A stretch of DNA of 64,000 nt from Streptomyces humidus (GCF_014649655.1 NZ_BMTL01000006.1:248001-312000); one strand, 5' to 3'; positions 23,179-32,272 are shown, counted from the stretch's first letter. Numbers and translations are program-made. The notes: a model not told the origin generated them from the letters alone.

Positions 23179-24135
23179 ATGACGCTCGTCAAGGAAGCGC
23201 CCGCCCGCCCGGCGAAGAAGCGGTCCGCCGCTCCGGTCGCCGGGCGGCGCGGGCGGCGGCGCGAGAACCTCGCCGGCTATCTCTTCATGTCGCCGTGGAT
23301 CGCGGGGTTCCTGCTGCTCACGGCCGGGCCGATGATCGCCTCGCTGTACTACGCGTTCACCAGCTACAACCTGTTCACGCCGCCCCGGTGGGTGGGGCTC
23401 GACAACTTCACCACGATGTTCCAGGACCCGCGCTGGCAGAAGTCGGTGCAGGTCACGCTGAAATACGTCGTCGTGGCCACACCGCTGAAGCTGCTCCTCG
23501 CACTAGGGGTGGCGCTGCTGCTCGCGCAGAAACGGCGCGGACAGGTCCTGTACCGGGCCGCGTTCTACCTGCCGTCGCTCATCGGGGCCAGCGTCTCCGT
23601 GGGCTTCGTGTGGCGGGCGCTGTTCTCCGACGACGCCGTGGTCGACCGTGCGCAGAAGGTCTTCGGGCTCGACGTGGGCGGCTGGATCGGCAATCCGGAC
23701 TACGTCCTCTACGCGCTGGTGGCGCTGAGCATCTGGCAGTTCGGGGCGCCCATGGTGATCTTCCTGGCGGGTCTCAAGCAGGTGCCGCAGGAGCTCTACG
23801 AGGCCGCCGAGATGGACGGAGCCGGCCCCCTCCGGCGGTTCTGGAACATCACGCTGCCGATGATCTCCCCGGTTCTCTTCTTCAACGTGCTGCTGGAGTC
23901 GATCCACGCGTTCCAGGTGTTCGGCTCGGCGTACGTCGTCTCCGACACCCGGTGCGGGCCGGCGGACGCCACTCTCGTCTACACCTGTTACCTGTACCAG
24001 AAGGGCTTCAAGGAGGCCCAGATGGGCTTCGCCTCCGCGATGGCCTGGACGCTGGTGGTGGCGGTGGCGCTGGTCACGGCGGTGCTGTTCTGGTCGCAGA
24101 AGAAGTGGGTGCACTACGAGGAGGCCGCCAAGTGA
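23179..24135 (+). CDS. Sugar ABC transporter permease (MalF-like)
   Basis: The 318-aa product starts at ATG 23179, 14 nt after the binding-protein stop. After a basic N-terminus (R-R-G-R-R-R-E-N-L) it has six membrane segments: Y-L-F-M-S-P-W-I-A-G-F-L-L-L near 35-48, then blocks near 100, 128, 180, 230 and 285. The EAA loop reads E-A-A-E-M-D-G-A-G near 212-220 and is the contact site for the ATPase. It is the first of two inner-membrane subunits. The operon contains no ATPase. Confidence 0.93.
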   Translation: MTLVKEAPARPAKKRSAAPVAGRRGRRRENLAGYLFMSPWIAGFLLLTAGPMIASLYYAFTSYNLFTPPRWVGLDNFTTMFQDPRWQKSVQVTLKYVVVATPLKLLLALGVALLLAQKRRGQVLYRAAFYLPSLIGASVSVGFVWRALFSDDAVVDRAQKVFGLDVGGWIGNPDYVLYALVALSIWQFGAPMVIFLAGLKQVPQELYEAAEMDGAGPLRRFWNITLPMISPVLFFNVLLESIHAFQVFGSAYVVSDTRCGPADATLVYTCYLYQKGFKEAQMGFASAMAWTLVVAVALVTAVLFWSQKKWVHYEEAAK

Positions 24136-25007
24136 CCACAGCCACCACTCCGGTCGCGCGGGCCGCGAACGAGCGGCGCCGCATCGGGTCCGTCGCCTGG
24201 CACCTGGGCGCGCTGCTCGTGCTCGCGGTCGTCCTCTACCCGGTGATCTGGGTGCTCGGCGCCTCGTTCAAGCCGAGCAAGGACATCATCGCCAGCCTCG
24301 ACCTGCTGCCGGCCAGACCGGTCTGGGCGAACTTCTCCGGGCTCGCCGACGGCATCTCCGGGATCTCCATCGGCAGCTTCTTCACCAACTCGCTGATGTA
24401 CGCCGTCCTGGCCGTGGTCGGTGTGGTGCTGTCCAGCTCGCTGACGGCGTACGCCTTCGCCAAGATCCGGTTCGCCGGGCGGAACCTGCTGTTCACGCTG
24501 ATGATCGGCACGCTGCTGCTGCCGTACCACGTCCTGCTCATCCCGCAGTACGTGCTGTTCCGCAACCTCGGCTACATCGACACGCTCGTACCGCTCGTGG
24601 CGGGCAAGTTCCTGGCCACGGAGGCGTTCTTCGTCTTCCTGATGGTGCAGTTCATGCGCGGGCTGCCGCGCGAGCTGGACGAGGCGGCCCGGCTCGACGG
24701 GTGCGGGCACCTGAGGACCTACTGGTCCATCGTGCTGCCGCTGAGCCGTCCCGCGATCATCACCAGCGCCATCTTCGCCTTCATCAACGCGTGGAACGAC
24801 TTCATGGGCCCGTTGATCTACCTCAACACCCCCTCCAAGTACACCGTCTCGCTCGGTCTGATGATGTTCCGCGACCAGGAGGGCATCTCCGACTACGGCA
24901 GCATGATCGCGATGTCGCTGGTGGCGCTCGTCCCGGTCATCGCCTTCTTCATGGCCTTCCAACGCCACCTCATCGACGGTATGGCGACCTCCGGACTGAA
25001 GGGCTGA
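24132..25007 (+). CDS. Sugar ABC transporter permease (MalG-like)
   Basis: The 291-aa product starts at GTG 24132, overlapping the previous stop (GTGA). Six membrane segments are visible, with the first at ~24-45. A cytoplasmic EAA loop (L-D-E-A-A-R-L-D-G-C-G) lies near 186-196 and F-I-N-A-W-N-D-F near 220. It pairs with the MalF-like subunit to form the channel. The lack of a nearby ATP-binding gene suggests use of a shared ATPase such as MsiK, which Streptomyces uses for several sugar importers. Confidence 0.93.
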   Translation: MTTATTPVARAANERRRIGSVAWHLGALLVLAVVLYPVIWVLGASFKPSKDIIASLDLLPARPVWANFSGLADGISGISIGSFFTNSLMYAVLAVVGVVLSSSLTAYAFAKIRFAGRNLLFTLMIGTLLLPYHVLLIPQYVLFRNLGYIDTLVPLVAGKFLATEAFFVFLMVQFMRGLPRELDEAARLDGCGHLRTYWSIVLPLSRPAIITSAIFAFINAWNDFMGPLIYLNTPSKYTVSLGLMMFRDQEGISDYGSMIAMSLVALVPVIAFFMAFQRHLIDGMATSGLKG

Positions 25008-25017
25008 GGCGGTCACC

Positions 25018-25617
25018 ATGACGCAGGCACGAGTGAAGGCCCGCCCCGTGCGCAGGGAGCCGGTGTTCGGCGAGCGCTTCGCCGTCTTCGCCGAGTGCCT
25101 GCTCACCGGAGTGTGGATCGCGGTGGCCTGCCTCGGGGTCGTCACCTACCCCGCGGCCTTCGCCGCGGGCGCACGGCATCTGCGGCGTCGTACGACCGGC
25201 CGGGACGGCGGTCTGCGGGACTTCGCCGCGGACTTCCGGGCGGCCGTGCGCGGCGGCTGGGCCGTCGGGCTCGCCGGCTGGGCGGCGGCCGCCGCCGTCT
25301 CGGTGGACGTCCTGGTCTCGCGGGCCGGGCTTCCCGGCGGTCCGTTCGCCGGGGCCGTGGGCGTCTTCGCGCTGATCGGGCTCGCCGTGGCCCTGCTGCG
25401 GGCGGCGGCCGGCTGGACGCCCGGCTCCCGCTGGCGGGCGCTGCTCGCGGACGCCGGACGGCGTACCCTTCGCGACCCCGCCGGGTCCTTCCTGATCGTC
25501 TGCGGGCTCGCCGTCGTCGCCCTGTCCGCCTGGTTCCTCCCGCTGCTGGCGGTCCCCGCCCTCGGGACCGTCGCCGCGGCGGCCGTCGCCGTCGAGGTGC
25601 GGTACCGGCGCCGCTGA
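25018..25617 (+). CDS. DUF624/YesL-like membrane protein
   Basis: The 199-aa product starts at ATG 25018, 10 nt after the permease gene. The start of the domain, about 25-60 (F-A-V-F-A-E-C-L-L-T-G-V-W-I then T-Y-P-A-A-F-A-A-G), and four or five hydrophobic segments fit DUF624, the YesL family often placed next to oligosaccharide ABC genes in Bacillus and relatives. Its role is not established. The sequence match is loose; the context (ABC importer before, rhamnogalacturonan lyase after) strengthens the call. Confidence 0.68.
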   Translation: MTQARVKARPVRREPVFGERFAVFAECLLTGVWIAVACLGVVTYPAAFAAGARHLRRRTTGRDGGLRDFAADFRAAVRGGWAVGLAGWAAAAAVSVDVLVSRAGLPGGPFAGAVGVFALIGLAVALLRAAAGWTPGSRWRALLADAGRRTLRDPAGSFLIVCGLAVVALSAWFLPLLAVPALGTVAAAAVAVEVRYRRR

Positions 25618-25718
25618 CGGCGGTTCCCCCGTCCAGGGCCGGCGACCCGGCCTCGTATTGCTGTCATGCCCCTGATCACCCCGCTGCGTATGCCGCACGG
25701 AAAGGAAGGCTGCATCCC

Positions 25719-28454
25719 ATGTCTCCCATCCCCCGCAGGTCCCTGCTCAAGGCGGCGGCCGTCGCCGGCGCCGCCGCGCAGTTCAGCTGGGTCCCCGGAG
25801 CCAAGGACGCCGAGGCCGCGCCGGGAGCCGCGGCGGCGGACACCGACCCCGTCACCCTGGACTGGCTGGAGGACGGCGGCCTCGGCGCCGCCCCCGGCTC
25901 TACCCTGGGCGTGCCCTGGCCCATGGGCGCCTACCAGGAGGACCAGACCTTCGCGCTGACCGACGCCGACGGCAAGGACGTCCCCGTCCAGTCCTGGCCG
26001 ATCGCCTACTGGCCCGACGGCTCCCTGAAGTGGACCGCCCACGCCGTGAGTTCGGGTTCCGGCAAGCTCACCCTCGCCGCCGGCGTCCCCGCCGCCCCCG
26101 CCCGGAAGGTCACCGTCGACCGGCGCGGCGGCACCATCGACGTCTCGACGGGCGTCATCACGGCGAAGATCGGCACCTCGGGCTCCACCATCGTCAAGTC
26201 CGTCACCCGCGGCTCCACCGAGATCGCCAGGAACGGCCGGCTGGTGCTGATCCGCCAGCCCGAGATCGAGGACGAGGACCAGGGCGCCGTCAGGACCGAG
26301 CGCTTCGAGGGGGTCGTCGGCGGCGTCACCGTAGAGCAGTCGGGCCCGGTCCGCGCGGTCGTCCGCATCGACGGCAAACACCGCAAGGGCAGCCGCAGCT
26401 GGCTGCCCTTCTCCGTCCGCCTCTACTTCTACGCGGGCGCCGACTCCTTCCGCATGGTGCACACCATCACCTACGACGGGAAGCAGGAGCCCGGCAAGGC
26501 GAGCGGCGACTTCATCCGCGGCCTCGGCGTCCGCTTCACCGTCCCCATGCGCGACGAGTCCTACGACCGGCACATCCGGATCGGCGGCGAGGGCGCCGGT
26601 CTGCTGCGCGAGGCGGTCAAGGGCGTCACCGGACTGCGCCGCGACCCGGGCGCGGCGGTCCAGGCGGCCCAGTACGCGGGCCGGAAGCTGCCCGACCCGT
26701 CCACCTGGGACCAGCGCGTGACCACCCGGCTCCAGTACATCCCGGAGTGGGGGGACTACACCCTCGCGCAGCTCTCCGCCGACGGCTTCACGCTGCGCAA
26801 GCGCACCAAGAAGGGCCACGGCTGGATCGGCGCCGGCGGCGGCAGACGGGCCTCCGGCTTCGGGTACGTCGGCGGCGTCGGCGGCGGGTTCTCCTTCGGC
26901 CTGCGGGACTTCTGGGAGAAGCACCCCGCCCAGCTCGACGTCCGCGACGCCCACACCGACGAGGCCGAGGTCACCCTCTGGCTCTGGTCGCCCGAGGCGC
27001 AGCCGATGGACCTGCGCTTCTACCACGACGGCATGGGCCAGGACACCTACCCCGAACAGCTCGAAGGCCTCAACATCACCTACGAGGACCACGAGCCCGG
27101 ATTCGGCACCCCGTACGGCATCGCCCGCACCTCCGAACTGCTCTTCTGGGCCAACGAGTCGACGCCGACGCCCGAGCAACTGGCCGCACAGGTCGAGGCC
27201 GTGCGCGTGCTCCCGCAGCTCGCGGCCCCGCCCCGGCAGCTCATCAGGTCCAAGGTCTTCGGCCCGGGCCTCTACTCCGAGCCCGACCGCTCCACCCCGG
27301 CCAAGGCCAGGATCGAGGACCACCTCGACTTCCTCTTCACCTACTACAAGGACCAGGTCGAGCAGCGCCGCTGGTACGGCTTCTGGGACTACGGCGACGT
27401 CATGCACACCTACGACGCCGTCCGGCACCAGTGGCGGTACGACATCGGCGGCTACGCCTGGGACAACTCCGAGCTGTCGCCGGACATCTGGCTCTGGATG
27501 GCGTACCTGCGGTCCGGCCGGGCGGACATCTTCCGCTTCGCCGAGGCGATGACCCGGCACACCGGCGAGGTCGACGTCTACCACCTCGGCCAGTGGGCGG
27601 GGCTGGGCACCCGGCACGGCGTCCAGCACTACGCCGACAGCGCCAAGCAGCAGCGCATCGCCAACACCACCTACCGCCGCTACTACTACTTCCTCACCGC
27701 CGACGAACGCGTCGGCGACCTCATGCACGCCAACGTCGACTCCGACGAGACGTTCCTCGCCCTGGACCCGCTGCGCAAGATCCGCACCGAGCCCTACACC
27801 CCCGACCGGCACGCCCTGTCGATCGGCTTCGGCACCGACTGGAGCGGACTGGTGTCGGCCTGGCTGACCGAGTGGGAACGCAGAGGCCCCAAGTGGGAGA
27901 AGGCCAGGGCCCGCGTGCTGTCGACGATGGAGACGATCGCCGACCAGCCCAACGGCTTCGTCCAGGGCAGCGGCCTGTACGACCTGGACACCGGCAGATT
28001 CGCCGTCGCCACCGCCCCGGTGGTCGGAGTCTCCCACCTGTCGGCGGTCTTCGGGCTGAACGAGCTGTGCGCCGAACTCATCCACCTGGTCGACATGCCG
28101 AAGTTCAACGAGGCCTACTTCGACTACTGCCGCTACTTCAACGCCACCAAGGCGGAACAGGCGGCCCGTTACGGCTCCCACTTCGGCACCCTGCTGCTGT
28201 TCCAGGGCCACTCCCGCCTCGACGCCTACGCCGCCGTCCAGACCGGCGACGCGGCGCTCGCCAAGCGGGCGTGGACGAAGTTCTACAGCTCCGACGGCTA
28301 CACCGAGTCCTCGCCGTGGAAGACGGAGCCGCTCAGCGGCCCCGCCACCCTGGTCGCGGGCAGCGAGGCCGCCTGGGTCTCGACCAACGACACCGCGCTC
28401 TACGGCCTCGCCGCCATCGAGAACCTGGCACTGCTCGGGGACAAGATGCCGTAG
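25719..28454 (+). CDS. Tat-exported exo-rhamnogalacturonan lyase-type protein (PcRGLX/YetA-like)
   Basis: The 911-aa product starts at ATG 25719, ~10 nt after AAAGGAAGG. The leader M-S-P-I-P-R-R-S-L-L-K and the following hydrophobic Ala stretch form a twin-arginine signal. Then come an N-terminal barrel-type domain (~45-130: T-L-D-W-L-E-D-G, G-V-P-W-P-M-G, P-D-G-S-L-K-W), a beta-sandwich (~130-500) and a helical C-terminal toroid-type region (~520-911: W-Y-G-F-W-D-Y-G-D-V, then W-D-N-S-E). This order matches the PcRGLX/YetA group, whose fungal member removes rhamnogalacturonan I ends as an exo-lyase (PL26). Activity here is inferred. The upstream ABC operon is the likely uptake partner. Confidence 0.78.
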   Translation: MSPIPRRSLLKAAAVAGAAAQFSWVPGAKDAEAAPGAAAADTDPVTLDWLEDGGLGAAPGSTLGVPWPMGAYQEDQTFALTDADGKDVPVQSWPIAYWPDGSLKWTAHAVSSGSGKLTLAAGVPAAPARKVTVDRRGGTIDVSTGVITAKIGTSGSTIVKSVTRGSTEIARNGRLVLIRQPEIEDEDQGAVRTERFEGVVGGVTVEQSGPVRAVVRIDGKHRKGSRSWLPFSVRLYFYAGADSFRMVHTITYDGKQEPGKASGDFIRGLGVRFTVPMRDESYDRHIRIGGEGAGLLREAVKGVTGLRRDPGAAVQAAQYAGRKLPDPSTWDQRVTTRLQYIPEWGDYTLAQLSADGFTLRKRTKKGHGWIGAGGGRRASGFGYVGGVGGGFSFGLRDFWEKHPAQLDVRDAHTDEAEVTLWLWSPEAQPMDLRFYHDGMGQDTYPEQLEGLNITYEDHEPGFGTPYGIARTSELLFWANESTPTPEQLAAQVEAVRVLPQLAAPPRQLIRSKVFGPGLYSEPDRSTPAKARIEDHLDFLFTYYKDQVEQRRWYGFWDYGDVMHTYDAVRHQWRYDIGGYAWDNSELSPDIWLWMAYLRSGRADIFRFAEAMTRHTGEVDVYHLGQWAGLGTRHGVQHYADSAKQQRIANTTYRRYYYFLTADERVGDLMHANVDSDETFLALDPLRKIRTEPYTPDRHALSIGFGTDWSGLVSAWLTEWERRGPKWEKARARVLSTMETIADQPNGFVQGSGLYDLDTGRFAVATAPVVGVSHLSAVFGLNELCAELIHLVDMPKFNEAYFDYCRYFNATKAEQAARYGSHFGTLLLFQGHSRLDAYAAVQTGDAALAKRAWTKFYSSDGYTESSPWKTEPLSGPATLVAGSEAAWVSTNDTALYGLAAIENLALLGDKMP

Positions 28455-28461
28455 CGCACGG

Positions 28462-30828
28462 CTAGTTCATCCTTCCCAGGACGTCCCGCACCCGCCGGAC
28501 ATCCCGCAGCCGCTGCTCGTACGTCGCCCCGAGTGCGAGCAGCAGCAGTCCGGCGAGGGCGAGCGGCGCCCAGCGAGGGAGCGCGTCGGCCACCTGGACC
28601 AGATACGGGGCGAGTTCGTGCAGCGCGTCCAGCGTGAGGACCGAGCCGCCGAGCACGAGCGGGGCGCCCAGCCGATACCGGGCCCCCAGCAGGGTCAGCA
28701 GCAGCGCGGACACGCCCAGCAGCAGGGGCCGGGTCCACCCGGCGTCGCCCCAGGCGACGGCGAGGCTCGGCAGCAGCGTGGCCGTCAGACCGGGACCGTA
28801 CGCGGTCCATGAGGAGGCCGCCGGGTCCCGGCGCCGGCGCAGGGCTCCGACGAGCAGCGCCGGGACCGTCACCGGGAGGGTGTACGCCTCCACGACCCCG
28901 ACCTGCCAGGAAGTCAGCCGCACCCACGACGCCAGCACGAACAGCGCGACGGCCGCGTACCCGACGCCCCGCCGGTCCGGGCGTACCGCCGTGCCCGCGG
29001 CGATCACCGCGCACAGGGCCAGCACCAGGGCGAGCAGCGGCGGGTCGAACGCCGCGAGGCCGACTGCCAGCAGGCCCGCCGCGGCCCCGACCGCCTCCAC
29101 CACCACGGTCGTCACCCGGTCGCCGGTCCGCGGGGCGACCAGCGCCGCGACCACGGGGACCACGAGCACCAGCAGGGCGATGTGCTCCGGCCGCCAGCCG
29201 GCGGCGGCGCCCGCGGCCGCGGCCAGTGCCGTGGCGCAGCCCAGGGACGCGCCGGCGGCCACGACGGCCGCCGCACGGCCGCGCCACGCGGCCCCCGCGA
29301 ACATCGCGGTCAGCGCCGCGAGAACGGTGAGCGTCGCGGTCTCGGTGGCCAGGGAGAGGAAGGCGAGAGCGAGCGAGACGAGCAGCGCGACCCCGGTGGC
29401 CGTTCGCGTCGCCGTCGCCAGCAGCACGGCCACGACGGCTCCCGCCACGAACAGTGCCACGACGTAAGGGAGTTCCAGTGCGACGGGGACCACCAGCACC
29501 GCGGCGCACAGCAGTGCCGGCGCTGCGGCCCGCGCCTGCGGACGCCACTCGCCGTCCCGCACCGCCGTCGCCAGGACCACCGCGACGGCGCCGAGGAGCA
29601 GGGGAGCCGTGACGGCGTACGGGGGCCAGAAGGCGTCGACGGTCACCGCGGCGCGGGCGTCGGCAGGTGTCCCGGACCAGATGTGCCGCAGCCACGCCAC
29701 AGGGCCCAGCAACGTGACGCCGACAGCCGGGACCGCCCACAGCACCGCCCCGGCCTGGACGAGACCGGAGGCCCAGGACACACCCCGGCGCACCGCCTCC
29801 GAACCCCGGGCCACGGCCAACAGCGCGATCCCGCACGCCAGATACCCGGGCGCCGCCCAGTCGCCGGGCGTCCACGCCCGCAGGACGCCGCCCAGAGCGG
29901 CGACCCCGCACAGCGCGCCGGCCAGCGCCCCGCCCGTCGCGAAACCGGGGTGCGGGGCGAACCGCGCCACGCCCAGGGCGATCGCCGCCGCGAGAACGAG
30001 AAGCGCCGCCGCACGGAGCGCCTCGCCCGGACCGGCCGCCTCCAGCGAAAGCCCGGCGGACACCAGCACGCCCCCGCCGCCGGCGGCGAACGCGCACACC
30101 ACCGCGACCGTGAGCACCGGCGGCCGCGCGGTCCGCAGCGCGACCGCCGCGTCGAGCGCCGCCGTCAGCAGCACCGCCGCCGTGACCGCGTGCTCCCCGC
30201 CCCCGGCCGCGAACGCCCAGAGAGGCAGCGCGAACTGGGCGATCACCAGGGCGGCGGGGCGGGGCAGCCGCAGCGCGGCTGTGCCCGGCAGCGCGGCGAG
30301 CGTCGTGCCGTACGCCGCCCAGAGCGCCGCCAGCACCGTCGAGGCGGCCGCCGCGTACGTCGGGCCGTCCGCCGCGCCGAACGCGACCTCGTGCAGGGCG
30401 TAGGCGTCCAGCGCCGTCAGCGCGAGACCGAGACCCGCGACCGACTCGGCGGTCGAACGCAGTCCCCGACGCAGCAGTGCCAGGGGCGCGCCGAGCACCG
30501 CGAGCGTGACCGCGCCGAGCACCGCACTGCGCCCGGTGATCCCGAGGTGGCCCCAGCTGACCAGGGTGAAGACCATTGCCGCGACGGTGAGCAGGACCCC
30601 GCCGAGCAGCAGGAGAACGTTCTGCACGCCGGGGGCGGTGGTCTCGGGGCGGCGGGCCGGCGCCGCGGGCGGGTTCGGCCATCCCGGCGCGACCGGTGGC
30701 GCCGCCTGCTGGAGCACGGTGACCAACCAGGCGCGGCGGGCCAGCAAGTGGGCCCGGGCGGCGTCCAGTCGGCGCAGTTCGGCGTCGAGGAACCGCAGTT
30801 CCTCGGCCGGGGACGGAAAATGGGTCAT
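28462..30828 (-). CDS. Large polytopic membrane protein of unknown function
   Basis: The 788-aa product starts at ATG 30828. The first ~40 residues are a soluble, Arg/Leu-rich helix (E-E-L-R-F-L-D-A-E-L-R-R-L-D), followed by a Pro-rich linker. About twenty hydrophobic segments fill residues ~75-765. The end is a charged coil, Y-E-Q-R-L-R-D-V-R-R-V-R-D-V-L-G-R-M-N. No substrate-binding or catalytic motif is seen. Such proteins occur in Streptomyces as uncharacterised membrane proteins. Its stop codon is only 7 bp from that of the convergent lyase gene, leaving no room for a terminator. Confidence 0.8.
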   Translation of the reverse strand: MTHFPSPAEELRFLDAELRRLDAARAHLLARRAWLVTVLQQAAPPVAPGWPNPPAAPARRPETTAPGVQNVLLLLGGVLLTVAAMVFTLVSWGHLGITGRSAVLGAVTLAVLGAPLALLRRGLRSTAESVAGLGLALTALDAYALHEVAFGAADGPTYAAAASTVLAALWAAYGTTLAALPGTAALRLPRPAALVIAQFALPLWAFAAGGGEHAVTAAVLLTAALDAAVALRTARPPVLTVAVVCAFAAGGGGVLVSAGLSLEAAGPGEALRAAALLVLAAAIALGVARFAPHPGFATGGALAGALCGVAALGGVLRAWTPGDWAAPGYLACGIALLAVARGSEAVRRGVSWASGLVQAGAVLWAVPAVGVTLLGPVAWLRHIWSGTPADARAAVTVDAFWPPYAVTAPLLLGAVAVVLATAVRDGEWRPQARAAAPALLCAAVLVVPVALELPYVVALFVAGAVVAVLLATATRTATGVALLVSLALAFLSLATETATLTVLAALTAMFAGAAWRGRAAAVVAAGASLGCATALAAAAGAAAGWRPEHIALLVLVVPVVAALVAPRTGDRVTTVVVEAVGAAAGLLAVGLAAFDPPLLALVLALCAVIAAGTAVRPDRRGVGYAAVALFVLASWVRLTSWQVGVVEAYTLPVTVPALLVGALRRRRDPAASSWTAYGPGLTATLLPSLAVAWGDAGWTRPLLLGVSALLLTLLGARYRLGAPLVLGGSVLTLDALHELAPYLVQVADALPRWAPLALAGLLLLALGATYEQRLRDVRRVRDVLGRMN

Positions 30829-30928
30829 GCCCCGGAGTGTGGCCCCGCCTCACGCCCGCCGGCATGAGCGCACGTACTCATGACGTACTCACCGCACTGC
30901 CCGGGCCGGGCGTGGGCACACTCCGCCC

Positions 30929-31375
30929 ATGGACTGGACCCGTTACCGCTTCCACAGCCTGTGGGCCCTGCCCGCGCCGCCCGACCGCGTGTACGAGGCG
31001 CTGGGGCGGGCCGAGGACTACCCGCGCTGGTGGCCCCAGGTGCGCGAGGTGAGCCGCGTCGACGGCACGGCCGGCGTCGTCCGCGTCCGCTCCGTCCTCC
31101 CGTACGACCTGACCTTCACCGTGCGCGCGGTGCTCAGCGATCCGGCGGCCGGGGTCCTGGAGATCGCGCTGTCGGGGGATCTCGAGGGCTGGGCGCGCTG
31201 GACGGTCACCGCCGACGGCTCCGGCGCCGTCGCCCGCTACGACCAGGCCGTCCGCGTGGACAAACCGCTCCTGAGGCGGTTCGCCGTGCCGGGACGGCCG
31301 CTGTTCCGCCTCAACCACCGGCTGATGATGCGTGCCGGACGGCGCGGTCTGGCGGCATACCTGGAAGCGGTTTGA
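30929..31375 (+). CDS. SRPBCC (START/polyketide cyclase-like) protein
   Basis: The 148-aa product starts at ATG 30929. The pattern is that of the helix-grip SRPBCC fold: a first strand (F-H-S-L-W-A-L-P-A-P), the short helix V-Y-E-A-L-G-R-A-E-D-Y-P-R-W-W-P near 21-36, a series of strands (V-V-R-V-R-S-V-L-P-Y, then R-W-T-V-T-A-D), and a long C-terminal helix ending M-M-R-A-G-R-R-G-L. The fold binds hydrophobic ligands in a deep cavity. There is no polyketide context, so a cyclase role is not implied. A tRNA gene follows 39 nt later. Confidence 0.82.
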   Translation: MDWTRYRFHSLWALPAPPDRVYEALGRAEDYPRWWPQVREVSRVDGTAGVVRVRSVLPYDLTFTVRAVLSDPAAGVLEIALSGDLEGWARWTVTADGSGAVARYDQAVRVDKPLLRRFAVPGRPLFRLNHRLMMRAGRRGLAAYLEAV

Positions 31376-31414
31376 AGGAAGCGTGCGGGGACCTGTATGG
31401 TTCAGTGCGTTCCC

Positions 31415-31486
31415 GGGCGATTAGCTCAGTGGGAGAGCGCTTCGTTCACACCGAAGAGGTCACTGGTTCGAACCCAGTATCGCCCA
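31415..31486 (+). tRNA. tRNA-Val (CAC), copy 2
   Basis: 72 nt, identical in every base to copy 1 at 20488-20559: acceptor GGGCGAT/ATCGCCC, anticodon CAC, A discriminator. Confidence 0.96.
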
Positions 31487-31493
31487 CCGGGAA

Positions 31494-31522
31494 AAGCCGG
31501 TCCGCGTCGAGCGGACCGGCTT
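31494..31522. terminator. Bidirectional hairpin between tRNA-Val and the exonuclease gene
   Basis: A perfect 12-bp stem AAGCCGGTCCGC/GCGGACCGGCTT (31494-31505 with 31511-31522), with AAAA before and CTTC after. It lies 7 nt past the tRNA and 25 nt past the stop of the reverse-strand gene, so it can serve both. Confidence 0.82.
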
Positions 31523-31546
31523 CTTCGTGTCCGCCGGGCGGGCGTC

Positions 31547-32272
31547 CTAAGCCGCCGCCGGCAGCGCCGGCCGCAGGGGCCACGAGGTGTCCACCGTCTC
31601 CGGCGTGCCGCTGCGGGCGAACCACGCCTGCAGCCCCCGCGCCTGCGCCGCGTGCCAGGTCGTCTGCAGGGTGTGCAGCTCGGCGGGCGACAACCGCTCC
31701 AGCCGGGCCGCGAACCGGCGGCCCAGCGCCCGGACGACCTCCAGCGCGGCCAGCGCGTCCGCCGCCGCGTCGTGCGCCTCCGCGAGCGTCACCTCGTAGT
31801 GCGCGCACAGGTCGGTGAGCGTGCGCCGCCCCTTGCGGTAGCGGTCCAGGTGCTTGTCCAGCACCCGCGGGTCCAGCACCCGCAGCGGCGCCGAGCCCAG
31901 CCGGTCGCCCAGCGACGAGGCGCGGTGCCTGCGCAGCTCGCGGTCGAGCAGCGTCAGGTCGAAGGGCGCGTTCATGACCACCAACGGGCGTGCGGCAGCC
32001 GCCTGTTCGGCGAGCAGTTCGGCTATCTCGGACATCACCGGCGACGGCCAGCGTCCGTTGCGCTGCAGGTGGTCGTCCGTCAGCCCGTGCACCTCCGTCG
32101 CCCCGGCGGGCACCGGGACGCCCGGGTTCACCAGCCACCGGCTCACCCGCGGCCTCGCGCCCGGCGCGTCCTGGACGACGAGGGCGGCCGACACGATCCG
32201 GTCGGTCTCCACGTCGACGCCCGTCGTCTCCGTGTCAAATGCGGCCAGAGGGCCCTCGTACCAGTGCGTCAT
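31547..32272 (-). CDS. DnaQ-like 3'-5' exonuclease (DEDD type)
   Basis: The 241-aa product starts at ATG 32272, after GAGAAGG. Exonuclease motif I is F-D-T-E-T-T-G at 12-18. Motif II is N-A-P-F-D-L-T-L-L near 100, and motif III is H-D-A-A-A-D-A near 166-172, giving the DEDDh set. The protein has only this domain plus a C-terminal helix region, so it is not a full polymerase epsilon chain. It probably trims DNA or RNA 3' ends in repair, replication proofreading or RNA turnover. It is divergent from the DUF4365 gene. Confidence 0.88.
   Translation of the reverse strand: MTHWYEGPLAAFDTETTGVDVETDRIVSAALVVQDAPGARPRVSRWLVNPGVPVPAGATEVHGLTDDHLQRNGRWPSPVMSEIAELLAEQAAAARPLVVMNAPFDLTLLDRELRRHRASSLGDRLGSAPLRVLDPRVLDKHLDRYRKGRRTLTDLCAHYEVTLAEAHDAAADALAALEVVRALGRRFAARLERLSPAELHTLQTTWHAAQARGLQAWFARSGTPETVDTSWPLRPALPAAA

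Noticed and set aside
25146..28211. 1021-codon antisense frame over the lyase gene
   Set aside because: Shadow of the real Tat-lyase and DUF624 genes; no start signal and no domain pattern.
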